The notes below the pieces were generated by a model. That model made no database searches and had not been told where the DNA came from. It was given only the letters and a program-made list of their open reading frames with translations. Below are positions 34,913 to 42,918 of a stretch of 64,000 bases of DNA, in pieces. The stretch comes from Arthrobacter ramosus. GTDB lineage: Bacteria; Actinomycetota; Actinomycetes; Actinomycetales; Micrococcaceae. The translations under genes and the position numbers were made by a program. The stretch covers positions 4,030,001-4,094,000 of the forward strand of contig NZ_BAAAWN010000001.1 of the NCBI RefSeq assembly GCF_039535095.1, read 5' to 3'. The number at the start of each line of letters is the position of its first letter. Position 1 is the first letter of the stretch.

Positions 34913-36334
34913 GTGAGCACATTCGGCGGACTCAATACGGCCTACCTGGGCCTCACCGCGGCGCAGCAAGGCATCAACGTTGCCGGACAGAACATCGCCA
35001 ACGCCGGCACTGACGGGTACACCAGGCAGCGGATCGAGCAATCGGCCGTCGGCGCACCCGCGCGCACGGGCCTCTTCGCAGCGGGCGCCCAGGCCGGTCA
35101 AGGCGTGTCGGTGGACGGGATCGCCCGCCTGGGCAACAGCTTCCTCGATGCCGGGGTGCGCTCCGGCGCCGCCCAGGCCGGTTACGCCGGCTATCGCTCC
35201 ACCGAACTCCAGCAACTCGAAGGCTCGCTGAACGAGCCCGGGTCCGCTGGAATATCGACGGCGCTGCAGACTTTCTGGTCCTCCTGGCAGGGAGTCTCCA
35301 ACCACCCGGGCGAAGCAGCCCCGGCCGGAGTGCTGCTGCAAGCCGGTACCACCCTCGCCAATACCGTGTCGGCTGGCTACAAGGCCTTGGATTCACAGTG
35401 GACGCGGATTCGCGGAGAAGCCCAAAGCACCGTCGCCACCCTGAACGATGCCGCCGCCCGGGTGGCCGGTTTCAACGCAACCATCCGTTCCGTCACAGCC
35501 TCGGGCGGCTCCGCCAATGAGATCATCGACGCCCGCAACAAGGTGACGGAAACCGTTGCCTCCCTCGCGGGTGGAACCGTCCGGGACAACGCCGACGGCA
35601 CGGTGGATGTCTTCGTCGGCGGCAACGCCATCGTCTCGGGTACTTCGCACCGCGACCTCACTTTGAGCGGCCAGGCAAGCATGGGCGCGCCGGGCTCAGC
35701 GGTGCACTTGGAATGGGCCGATCGCCCCGGTGTGGCGGTCCCCCTCGACGGCGGAAAGCTCGCCGGCGCGGTCTCCCTCCTTGCCCCCGCCGCGTCGGGA
35801 GGCGCGGGAGGCGCCATCTCCGAGGCCGCCGCTTCCTACAACGCGTTCGCCACCAAACTCATGAACGACGTTAATGCCGTGCACCGCACCGGGCTGTCCA
35901 CCACCGGTGCCTCAAGCCTCGATTTCTTCGCGACCACCCCTGGTGCCCCGGCAGCCTTGTCACTCACCGTTGTCCCGACGAGCGCCGCAGGAATCGCGAC
36001 CGGCAGCCCCGCCTCCGGCGCCCTCGACGGCAAGATCGCGGATGCCGTTGCCCAAATCGGCACCGGGCAAGGATCCCCTGACGCCTTGTGGTCCGGAATC
36101 GTCACAGGAATCGGCACGGCGTCCCAATCGGCACAGCAGCACCAGCGGCTCGCCGACGCGGCGAGCACTGCCGCCGTCGGGCAGCGTTCCTCCGGGGCGT
36201 CCGTCAGCCTCGACGAGGAGAACATCAGCCTCCTGAGCAACCAGCACGCTTACCAAGCGGCTGCCCGGGCGATGACGGCCGTGGATGAAGCCCTCGACGT
36301 CCTGATCAACCACACCGGATTGGTGGGAAGGTAA
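34913..36334 (+). CDS. flgK: Hook-filament junction protein FlgK
   Basis: 473 residues from a GTG with AAAGGA upstream. N-terminal GLNTAYLGLTAAQQGINVAG then NIANAGTDGYTRQ is diagnostic. The C-terminal end VSLDEENISLLSNQHAYQAA then ARAMTAVDEALDVLI is the FlgK end helix. It joins hook and filament. 3 bp before flgL. Confidence 0.95.
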   Translation: MSTFGGLNTAYLGLTAAQQGINVAGQNIANAGTDGYTRQRIEQSAVGAPARTGLFAAGAQAGQGVSVDGIARLGNSFLDAGVRSGAAQAGYAGYRSTELQQLEGSLNEPGSAGISTALQTFWSSWQGVSNHPGEAAPAGVLLQAGTTLANTVSAGYKALDSQWTRIRGEAQSTVATLNDAAARVAGFNATIRSVTASGGSANEIIDARNKVTETVASLAGGTVRDNADGTVDVFVGGNAIVSGTSHRDLTLSGQASMGAPGSAVHLEWADRPGVAVPLDGGKLAGAVSLLAPAASGGAGGAISEAAASYNAFATKLMNDVNAVHRTGLSTTGASSLDFFATTPGAPAALSLTVVPTSAAGIATGSPASGALDGKIADAVAQIGTGQGSPDALWSGIVTGIGTASQSAQQHQRLADAASTAAVGQRSSGASVSLDEENISLLSNQHAYQAAARAMTAVDEALDVLINHTGLVGR

Positions 36335-36337
36335 GCC

Positions 36338-37225
36338 ATGCTGAACCGTGTCACGAACCAAACGATGTCCGCGGCCGCGCAGTTGAACCTGCAGGCCGGG
36401 CAGTCCAAGCTCGCCGCGCTGCAGGACAAGGCCAGCAACCTCAAGAACATCACCAGGCCCTCGGACGATCCCGCGGCCACGGCGAACCTGCTCGCTACGA
36501 AAAGCCAGCTCAGCGCCGCCGGACAGTACTCGAACAACATCAACGACGGCAATGGCTGGCTGACGACCGCGGACGCGGCCCTCGGTCAAGCCACCAACAT
36601 CCTCAACCGGGTCCGGGACCTCACGGTCCAGGCTGCCAACGGTTCCCTGAACAGCACCGCCAAGGAGGCGATCGCCGTCGAAATCGAAGGCCTCAACAAG
36701 GACCTCCTCGCCCAGGCGAACACGCAGTACCTGAGCCGCAACGTCTTCGCTGGAAGTTCCGATTCCGCTGGCGCATTCAGCAGCGCCGCGCCGCCTGCGT
36801 ACAACGGAACACCAGGCGGGACAGTAGAACGGCGGATTGACGCAACGCAGACGGTGCGGGTAGACGCCGACGGCGGTGCGATCTTCGGTGACGGCGCCGG
36901 TTCGGTTTTCGCATTGGTGAGCAACGTCGTCGCGGATATCCGCTCCGGTGCGGATGTCAGCGGCCGTTTGACGGCGATCGGTGACAAGATCAAGTCGGTC
37001 GTCAACGGACGCGCGGACGTCGGTGCCAGGCAGACCAAACTCATGCGCGCCCAGGATTCCGTCGATGGACTGAAGGCGTCGCTCGACGCACAGCGCTCCG
37101 GAATTGAAGACGCAGACATCGGAAAGGTCGTCATGGACTTGAAGCTGCAGGAAACCAATTATCAGGTTGCCCTCGCGGTCACCGCCAAGACACTCCAGCC
37201 CACGCTCATGGATTTCCTCAAATGA
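36338..37225 (+). CDS. flgL: Hook-filament junction protein FlgL
   Basis: 295 residues. N-terminus LNRVTNQTMSAAAQLNLQAG then SNLKNITRPSDDPAATANLL and C-terminus DIGKVVMDLKLQETNYQVAL then TLQPTLMDFLK are FlgL/flagellin-type end domains. Overlaps fliW by 4 bp (ATGA). Confidence 0.95.
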   Translation: MLNRVTNQTMSAAAQLNLQAGQSKLAALQDKASNLKNITRPSDDPAATANLLATKSQLSAAGQYSNNINDGNGWLTTADAALGQATNILNRVRDLTVQAANGSLNSTAKEAIAVEIEGLNKDLLAQANTQYLSRNVFAGSSDSAGAFSSAAPPAYNGTPGGTVERRIDATQTVRVDADGGAIFGDGAGSVFALVSNVVADIRSGADVSGRLTAIGDKIKSVVNGRADVGARQTKLMRAQDSVDGLKASLDAQRSGIEDADIGKVVMDLKLQETNYQVALAVTAKTLQPTLMDFLK

Positions 37226-37608
37226 GCACGGCACAGGCTTCCCGGGAGTTGAGCTTCACCGCGCCCATGCCGGGGCTTGAAGCTTCTGACGGCTTCGCTT
37301 TGCGGGGAATCGACGGCGCCCCCGGACTCTACGCGATGGAGTCGGCCAGCCCGCGCATCCGGATGTTCCTGGCCGAGGCCGCCGTTTACGTTCCGGACTA
37401 CGCGCCCGCCATCCCCCGCTCGACGTTGGAGGATCTCGGGCTGGACCGGGCTGAGCTGGCAACCACCCTGGTAGTGGTCAACCCGACTCCGGAAAAGACC
37501 ACGGTCAATCTCGCGGCCCCCATCGTGCTGAACCCGGAAACCGGACGCTGCACGCAGCTTCTCCTTGACAGCAAGGAATACCCCCTCCGGGCCGAGCTGA
37601 GCGCCTAA
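37222..37608 (+). CDS. fliW: Flagellar assembly factor FliW
   Basis: 128 residues, beta-rich. Shows the FliW pattern PGLEASDGFALRGIDGAPGL, ESASPRIRMFLAEA, TTLVVVNPTPEKTTVNLAAP then ELSA end. FliW normally binds and blocks CsrA, which represses flagellin mRNA. No csrA gene follows; the next DNA is a repeat element and a permease gene. Coupled to flgL through an ATGA overlap. Confidence 0.92.
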   Translation: MSTAQASRELSFTAPMPGLEASDGFALRGIDGAPGLYAMESASPRIRMFLAEAAVYVPDYAPAIPRSTLEDLGLDRAELATTLVVVNPTPEKTTVNLAAPIVLNPETGRCTQLLLDSKEYPLRAELSA

Positions 37609-37644
37609 GCAGCACCCGCCCCCTTTTGTTGAAAGCCGACGCCC

Positions 37645-37713
37645 GCTCACTTTTGGGTCGTTTCCGACAGACGCTCGCTCACTTTTGGGCCGTTTCCGGC
37701 AGACGCTCGCTCA
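37645..37713. repeat. 32-bp tandem repeat, two full units plus a partial third
   Basis: Units start at 37645 and 37677, with a 5-base partial unit at 37709. Each begins GCTCACTTTTGGG, continues CGTTTCC and ends CAGACGCTC; the two full units differ at two positions. Intergenic between fliW and the APC permease. It resembles short interspersed repeats of Arthrobacter-type genomes rather than a CRISPR, since the units touch directly with no spacers. Confidence 0.75.
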
Positions 37714-37778
37714 GATGATCCACCCCGAACCAAAATTGTTTGGCAATAACACTTGCGCCAAGGCTTCTCCGCGTCCAT

Positions 37779-37803
37779 ACTAAATGAACGTCATTCATTT
37801 AGT
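37779..37803. promoter_or_regulatory. Perfect palindrome upstream of APC permease
   Basis: Arms ACTAAATGAA (37779-37788) and TTCATTTAGT (37794-37803) around CGTCA: 10 of 10 paired bases. AT-rich in a GC-rich region and 92 bp before the permease ATG. It looks like a TetR-type operator. No regulator gene lies next to it, so the controlling protein must act from elsewhere. Confidence 0.65.
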
Positions 37804-37894
37804 GACTCCCGTCTCATTAGAGAACAATCTGCATGACCGGATGCCCCGGCATCACACAGCGACACCTCTCGGCCATCTAGAAAGAGCCAAGCAC

Positions 37895-39460
37895 ATGACT
37901 CAAATAACCCGCCCAAGCGCAAGGAAAACCGTGGAGGCCCACGATCCCGCCGGCACCGAACACGGCATCAGCGGCAAAGGACTCAAGACGGGGCAGCTGG
38001 GGCTCCTCGCCGTCGTCGTCCTTGGTATTTCCTCCGTGGCACCCGCCTACAGCCTGACCAGCTCACTGGGCCCGGCGGTCAACGCGGTGGGCCTGCAACT
38101 GCCTGCGATCTTCATCGTCGCGTTCATCCCGATGATCCTCGTGGCGTTCGCTTACCGCGAGCTCAACGCAGATTCTCCCGACAGCGGCACCACCTTCACG
38201 TGGGCCACCAAGGCCTTCGGCCCGTTCATCGGCTGGATGGGCGGCTGGGGGCTGCTGGCCGCGAACATCATCGTCCTCTCCAACCTGGCAGGCGTCGCGG
38301 TGGACTTCTTCTACCTCTTCCTCGCCCAGGTTTTCGGCAATCCCGATCTTGCCGACCTCACCTCCAACAAGCCCTTGAACATCGCCACATGCCTGGCCTT
38401 CGTGGCACTTGCCGTCTGGGTCAGCTACCGGGGCCTGCACGCCACCAAACTCGTGCAGTACGCCATGGTGGGATTCCAGGTAGTGGTCTTGGGCGTGTTC
38501 ATCGTCATGGCCCTCACCCACGCCTCCTCCGGCGACACCCCCACCGCCATCGCCTTCAGCTGGGACTGGTTCGACCCCACGAAGATCAGCAGCTTTGAGC
38601 AGTTCGCTGCCGGCATGTCCCTGGCGGTCTTCGTCTACTGGGGCTGGGACGTCTGCCTGACGGTCAATGAAGAGACCAAGGGCGGCAAGGGTACTGCCGG
38701 CAGAGCTGGAACCACCACGGCCATCGCCGTCCTGGGACTCTACGTCGCGGTGATCGTCGCAACGATGATGGTCGCAGGCGTTGGCGGCGACGGCATCGGC
38801 CTCAACAACCCGGACAACCAGTCCAATATCTTCGCCGCTTTGGCTTCCCCCGTGATGGGCCCCTTGGCCATCCTGATGTCTTTGGCCGTACTCGCGGGCA
38901 CAGCGTCGTCCCTGCAGTCCACCATGGCCTCCCCCGCCCGAAGCCTGCTCGCCATGGGTCACTACGGCGCCCTTCCGCAGAAGTTCTCCACCGTGAGCAA
39001 GCGCTTCGGTTCTCCAGGCTATGCAACCATCATGGCCGGGGCTATCTCCGGCGGGTTCTACGCCATCATGAAGGTGGTCAGCGAGAACGTCCTCAACGAC
39101 ACTATCCTGGCCCTGGGCTTGATGATCTGCTTCTACTACGGAATGACCGCTTTTGCCTGCGCTTGGTACTTCCGGCACAGCGTGTTCAGCAGCGTCCGCA
39201 ATTTCTTCATGCGCCTGCTCTTCCCGGTGATCGGTGGCGTCGTGCTGACCCTCGTCTTCATCCAGACGGCGGTGGACAGCTGGTCTCCGTCCTTCGGCAG
39301 CGGTTCCGAGATCTTCGGTGTCGGCCTCGTGTTCATCATCGGCATCGGCATCCTGGCGCTCGGAGCGGTGGTCATGGTGGTCATGGCCCGCGTTCGGCCC
39401 GGCTTCTTCCGCGGCGAAACCCTCCGCAAGGATACGCCAGCCCTCGTGGTACCCGAGTAA
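37895..39460 (+). CDS. APC-family amino acid / amine permease
   Basis: 521 residues from the ATG at 37895. N-terminal GLLAVVVLGISSVAPAYSLT, then DSGTTFTWATKAFGPFIGWM, VYWGWDVCLTVNEETKGG and TASSLQSTMASPARSLLAMG are APC signatures. About 12-13 membrane segments with a basic C-terminal tail. The longer frame upstream crosses the palindrome at 37779 and is unlikely. Ends at a terminator hairpin. The substrate could be an amino acid or polyamine; not resolvable here. Confidence 0.92.
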   Translation: MTQITRPSARKTVEAHDPAGTEHGISGKGLKTGQLGLLAVVVLGISSVAPAYSLTSSLGPAVNAVGLQLPAIFIVAFIPMILVAFAYRELNADSPDSGTTFTWATKAFGPFIGWMGGWGLLAANIIVLSNLAGVAVDFFYLFLAQVFGNPDLADLTSNKPLNIATCLAFVALAVWVSYRGLHATKLVQYAMVGFQVVVLGVFIVMALTHASSGDTPTAIAFSWDWFDPTKISSFEQFAAGMSLAVFVYWGWDVCLTVNEETKGGKGTAGRAGTTTAIAVLGLYVAVIVATMMVAGVGGDGIGLNNPDNQSNIFAALASPVMGPLAILMSLAVLAGTASSLQSTMASPARSLLAMGHYGALPQKFSTVSKRFGSPGYATIMAGAISGGFYAIMKVVSENVLNDTILALGLMICFYYGMTAFACAWYFRHSVFSSVRNFFMRLLFPVIGGVVLTLVFIQTAVDSWSPSFGSGSEIFGVGLVFIIGIGILALGAVVMVVMARVRPGFFRGETLRKDTPALVVPE

Positions 39461-39476
39461 CCCTCGGCGCGGCAGA

Positions 39477-39511
39477 AGCCCAGTTCCGGAATCACCCGGA
39501 GCAGGGCTTTT
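39477..39511 (+). terminator. Intrinsic terminator after APC permease
   Basis: AGCCC at 39477-39481 pairs with GGGCT at 39504-39508, with inner CCGG pairing and a following TTTTGTT run. Confidence 0.75.
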
Positions 39512-39547
39512 GTTGTGTGTCGGTTGGCCTGCGTTCCCGCGGGCCGC

Positions 39548-40093
39548 TCACCACATGTGGGCGACGTCGATCACCAGGCGCGATCCCGTTCCCGGACCAG
39601 CCAACGTGAAGACCCTGAAGGGGAGCCGGGCGCGAAGACCCAGGCCAAGGCTGGTGTATCCCTCGAAGCTGCCAGCGAAGGCCACTTGCCGGAAGGTCTT
39701 GTAGTCCGTGACGTTCGTCAGCTCGTTCTTGTCAGCCGGGTTGTATGTGGCATTGCCGCCGGAGTTGTACGCGGGGGCGTTAACCGTGACTTGCAGGAAC
39801 GCATTGCCCCTCAGTTCGACGGGAAGTCCCGAGCCGTCGTGCGGTACTTGTGGAACGTAGCGGATTGAATAGCCGGCAACGGCGCCGTTCAGGTCGATCA
39901 CCAGGCGGTCAAAGCAGGGTTGCTGGCCCGTCCTGACATTGACCACTTGTGCCTGGGTCAGCGCGGGGTTGGACTTCGCCAACGATCCCCAGACGATCCC
40001 GCAATAAGGGGCTGCGGACGCCGCCCCTGGAGCCACGAGACCAAGACCGGCGGCCACTACAAATGCCGCCAACCACGCATGAAACTTTCTCAC
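39548..40093 (-). CDS. Secreted AMIN-like domain protein
   Basis: 181 residues. Signal peptide at the N-terminus (KFHAWLAAFVVAAGLGLVAP, cut near ASAAP). The body contains VVNVRTGQQPCFDRLVIDLN, a pattern of AMIN-like proteins (actinobacterial secreted beta proteins), and ends SRLVIDVAHMW. One Cys pair could form a disulfide (PYCG, QPCF). Probably cell-wall or envelope associated. Stands alone, converging with the APC permease. Confidence 0.85.
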   Translation of the reverse strand: MRKFHAWLAAFVVAAGLGLVAPGAASAAPYCGIVWGSLAKSNPALTQAQVVNVRTGQQPCFDRLVIDLNGAVAGYSIRYVPQVPHDGSGLPVELRGNAFLQVTVNAPAYNSGGNATYNPADKNELTNVTDYKTFRQVAFAGSFEGYTSLGLGLRARLPFRVFTLAGPGTGSRLVIDVAHMW

Positions 40094-40664
40094 TTGGGCC
40101 CATCCCCTTGAGTGCTTGAGCGATCCGATACTTCAAGCGTAGGAGCGTCGGGGCCCTTTCAGGAGCTTCGTATCCGCTTCGGCGCCCAACTGTTAGCGGA
40201 CCCAGCTAAGGGTCACGGGGACGTGATTCAGGGGCCTGGTTTCCTCGGTTTTCCGGGGTTTCGGGGTGGTTTCTGGCCTCAGTTCGTTATCAGGGATAAC
40301 GACGCCGGAGCGGTGGCTTCGAGCCAAGCGGCTGTTCAATCGGCGTCTTCGTCGGCCGGTGTGGCCGCGGACCAGGGGTCGACGGCACTGTCGAGACGAT
40401 GACGCAGCTATGATTCGCCGAAGACGACGACTCATGAGGAGCACCCGCCGGTCGCACCCCGGACGAAACAGGGCGCCGGCCCCGGGCTGGGCGAGCGACG
40501 TGCCAACGCGGTTCGGAGTCTTGGCTTCGGCCTAGGTTCCGCCGGGTCGACCGCTCCCTATCGATGGCCAGTCCTGTGCAGTTCTTCAAATTTTTTCTAA
40601 GTTCTTTCGATTGGACGGGTCTTTTCGGCCTAATAATGTCGTAGGTCCCTGAAATGCTTGGTTT
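40094..40664. other. 571-bp gene-free stretch before the second HNH gene
   Basis: No convincing gene. Short frames on the minus strand (40193-40444, 40290-40589) are Arg-rich and have no ribosome site. The first half is G/T-rich (GGTTTTCC and GGGGTTTC runs). An AT-rich patch at about 40585-40665 may contain the HNH promoter. The palindrome at 40284-40302 is the only structured element seen. Confidence 0.6.
40284..40302. repeat. 19-bp palindrome in gene-free DNA
   Basis: TCGTTATC-AGG-GATAACGA, 8 of 8 paired arms. It could be an operator or a remnant of a repeat element. No gene starts within 200 bp. Confidence 0.5.
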
Positions 40665-42116
40665 ATGGCCGGGATTCGGGGAACACAGCTGATCGGAGCG
40701 GGCGCGCTGTCGGGCGGCGCGGGTCCGGATGCTCCTGTGTCAGATGCCTGGGTGCGGGATCTGATCGATGCCGTTGCCTCGTTCCGGCCATACGCCGGCA
40801 GCACCGAACCGGGCGGGGGCACCGAACTGATAAGCCAGTTGCGTGCCCTGGAGGACTTGAAGTCCGCGGCCGCGGGTTTGCAGGCGAGGATCACGGTCGC
40901 GTTCGATGCCGCCCAGCGCAGCGCCGAGGCGGCGGCCGGTGTACCGGCCGAGGAGCAGGGACGCGGGGTCGCGGCGCAGGTGGCCCTGGCCCGGCGGGAG
41001 TCTCCCGCCCGCGGATCCCGGCTCCACGGCCTCGCCAAAGCGCTTGTGGCCGAAATGCCGCACACCCTGGCCGCCCTGGACGCCGGACAGCTCAACGAAT
41101 GGCGCGCGACCCTGCTGGTGAAGGAAACCGCCTGCCTGGCCGCCGAGGACCGCTGCGCCGTGGACGAGGAGCTCGCCGCGGACACGGGGACCTTCGACGG
41201 CGCCGGAGACAAGGCCATCATCGCCGCGGCCCGGACCGCGGCCTACCGGCGGGACCCCCGCTCCGTCACGCAGCGTGCCGGCCACGCCGCGACCGAACGG
41301 CACGTCAGCCTGCGCCCGGCCCCGGACACCATGACCTACCTGACCGCCCTGCTTCCCGTCGCCCAGGGGGTGGCCGTGCACGCGGCCCTGTCCCGGCACG
41401 CCGACACCCTCCGCTCGTCCGGAGAGACCCGGAGCCGGGGGCAGATCATGGCAGACGCCCTGGTCGAACGCATCACCGGCACCCCAGGCGGGATCAGCGG
41501 GGTGGAGGTCCAGCTCGTCATGACCGACCGGACCCTGTTCCAGGGCGATGCCGAGCCGGCACGCCTGCCCGGCTACGGGATCGTGCCGGCCGCCTGGGCA
41601 CGGGCAATCCTCACCGGCGACCCTGAGGGCGGTCAAGAACTCAAGCTCTGGCTCCGGCGCCTCTACACCGCCCCCGGATCCGGGGACCTTGTCGCCGCCG
41701 ATTCGAGGGCGCGGCTGTTCCCGGCAGGCATGGGGCGCTTCATCCAGGCCCGCGACGACACCTGCCGCACCCCCTACTGCGATGCACCGATCAGGCACTT
41801 CGACCACATCGTCCCGTGGCACGACGACGGCCCCACCAGCCTCAGTAACGGGGCGGGCCTATGCGAAGCCTGCAACCACACCAAAGAACTCACCGGCTGG
41901 ACAGCAAAAACCGCCCCCGGGACACGCCACGTCGTTGAAATCCGCACCCCCACCGGACACCACTACCGCTCCACAGCCCCGCCCCTGCCCGGTACCGGGA
42001 TACAAGGCACAGACCGACCCGATACCGCCCCGCATTCCAGACGCCACCGCCGCAAGCTACGACACCACGCCAAAGCCCTCAAGTACGCCCACGCCACCGA
42101 ACTCCAAGCCGCCTGA
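40665..42116 (+). CDS. DUF222 / HNH endonuclease domain protein, complete copy
   Basis: 483 residues. The N-terminal part (residues about 1-120, with [14 protein letters not shown] and [20 protein letters not shown]) and the middle are the DUF222 region. The C-terminal HNH domain has CRTPYCDAP, then [20 protein letters not shown] and CNHTKEL. It is near-identical to the truncated copy at 2-1165 through to the stop codon, in the same orientation. A strong hairpin at 42175-42223 follows. Possible site-specific nuclease of mobile or multicopy family; target unknown. Confidence 0.93.
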   Translation: MAGIRGTQLIGAGALSGGAGPDAPVSDAWVRDLIDAVASFRPYAGSTEPGGGTELISQLRALEDLKSAAAGLQARITVAFDAAQRSAEAAAGVPAEEQGRGVAAQVALARRESPARGSRLHGLAKALVAEMPHTLAALDAGQLNEWRATLLVKETACLAAEDRCAVDEELAADTGTFDGAGDKAIIAAARTAAYRRDPRSVTQRAGHAATERHVSLRPAPDTMTYLTALLPVAQGVAVHAALSRHADTLRSSGETRSRGQIMADALVERITGTPGGISGVEVQLVMTDRTLFQGDAEPARLPGYGIVPAAWARAILTGDPEGGQELKLWLRRLYTAPGSGDLVAADSRARLFPAGMGRFIQARDDTCRTPYCDAPIRHFDHIVPWHDDGPTSLSNGAGLCEACNHTKELTGWTAKTAPGTRHVVEIRTPTGHHYRSTAPPLPGTGIQGTDRPDTAPHSRRHRRKLRHHAKALKYAHATELQAA

Positions 42117-42174
42117 GGGGCCGCGCCGCAGGCACATCGGCGCCGCAGGCACGGCGGTCCCGCAGGCATGCAAA

Positions 42175-42223
42175 AGCCCCGCCCGGCTGGTTTGGCGTTG
42201 CTGGTTTCCAGTCGGGCGGGGCT
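42175..42223. terminator. Strong hairpin between HNH gene and DUF4193 gene
   Basis: AGCCCCGCCCG (42175-42185) and CGGGCGGGGCT (42213-42223), perfect 11-bp stem, A-run before and GCTTT after. The two flanking genes converge, so it may act in both directions. Confidence 0.8.
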
Positions 42224-42239
42224 GCTTTGCGTGCGGGGT

Positions 42240-42542
42240 TTAGCCTTCGCAGTCGCGGCAGTACTTGAGGCCGTTCTTTTCCAGTGCGATCTGCGACCGG
42301 TGACGGACCAGGAAGCACGATGAACACGTAAATTCATCGGACTGCTCCGGGACAACGATGACGGTCAGTTCTTCGCCGGACAGATCGGCGCCCGGAAGGT
42401 CGATGCCCTCGGCTGTGTCGTTCTCGTCGACATCGATGACAGCAGTCTGGGCACCGGAGCCGCGCGATGCCTGAAGGGCCTCGAGCGATTCGGCGGGAGA
42501 CTCTTCTTCGGTCTTGCGTGGGGCGTCGTAATCGGTAGCCAT
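42240..42542 (-). CDS. DUF4193 family zinc-ribbon protein
   Basis: 100 residues. Acidic N-terminal two-thirds (TEEESPAESLEAL, VIDVDENDTAEGI) and a C-terminal CSSCFLVRHRSQIAL plus KYCRDCEG, giving four Cys for one zinc. This arrangement is widespread and conserved in actinobacteria; the role is unknown, although it is often seen close to core genes. Own promoter probably in 42543-42650. Confidence 0.92.
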   Translation of the reverse strand: MATDYDAPRKTEEESPAESLEALQASRGSGAQTAVIDVDENDTAEGIDLPGADLSGEELTVIVVPEQSDEFTCSSCFLVRHRSQIALEKNGLKYCRDCEG

Positions 42543-42660
42543 TGTTGTGGTTCACTTTCGTTGCTGCATAGTGCCATTTCAGGCACCTCAGTGAAGCAGT
42601 TTAGGGCATAGTACACGCCATCAACGAATAGTGTGTTCAACAAGACATTTGGCCACTCAA

Positions 42661-42682
42661 AAACCCCGGAATCCCGGGGTTT
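42661..42682 (-). terminator. Intrinsic terminator, minus strand
   Basis: AAACCCCGG (42661-42669), loop of 4, CCGGGGTTT (42674-42682). On the minus strand the stem is followed by a run of five T, a classic intrinsic terminator pointing at the small ORF 42686-42862. Confidence 0.8.
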
Positions 42683-42685
42683 GCG

Positions 42686-42862
42686 CTACTCCGCGGCCCG
42701 TATTTTCCGCGCCTGGGCGTCGGCGATAGCCACCCCGCTGAGGGCCGGGAGCCAACCGTAGCGGGTGGTTTCAGTAGCTCCGGAAGCCCCCAACTCGGCG
42801 GCGTCGTAGAAGTAGGCAGCTTCGATCCAGGCACTTATCTTGGACATGATGGATACGATCAT
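42686..42862 (-). CDS. Possible small protein (58 aa)
   Basis: Frame from ATG 42862 to TAG at 42686 encodes 58 residues: an initial MIVSIMSKISAWIEAAYFYD segment, then small and charged residues with a KIRAAE end. Too short for standard gene lists. An in-frame ATG at 42847 would give 53 residues. No clear ribosome site. It is supported mainly by the intrinsic terminator just behind its stop and by normal codon use. Function unknown. Confidence 0.4.
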   Translation of the reverse strand: MIVSIMSKISAWIEAAYFYDAAELGASGATETTRYGWLPALSGVAIADAQARKIRAAE

Positions 42863-42918
42863 GCGGCCACGCTATCGAGGCCCCGTTCAGGACCGGTTTC
42901 CGGTCTGTCACGGCTGTG

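Noticed and set aside
37645..37713. Possible start of a CRISPR array
   Set aside because: Units of 32 bp lie directly head to tail without spacers, only two are complete and no cas gene is near.
40284..40302. I-SceI-like homing site next to an HNH gene
   Set aside because: It shares only a short core (GGGATAAC) with the I-SceI site, and that enzyme is of an unrelated family.
40193..40444. Arg-rich minus-strand frame in the gap before the HNH gene
   Set aside because: No ribosome site, no motif, composition typical of chance frames.
40740..41822. Minus-strand frame of 360 codons opposite the HNH gene
   Set aside because: Overlaps a clear DUF222/HNH gene on the plus strand, has no ribosome site and no recognisable motif.
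42637..42834. 65-codon minus-strand frame in a different frame from the 58-residue ORF
   Set aside because: Runs through the terminator hairpin and is Pro/Ser-rich without any motif; the 58-residue frame fits the terminator better.
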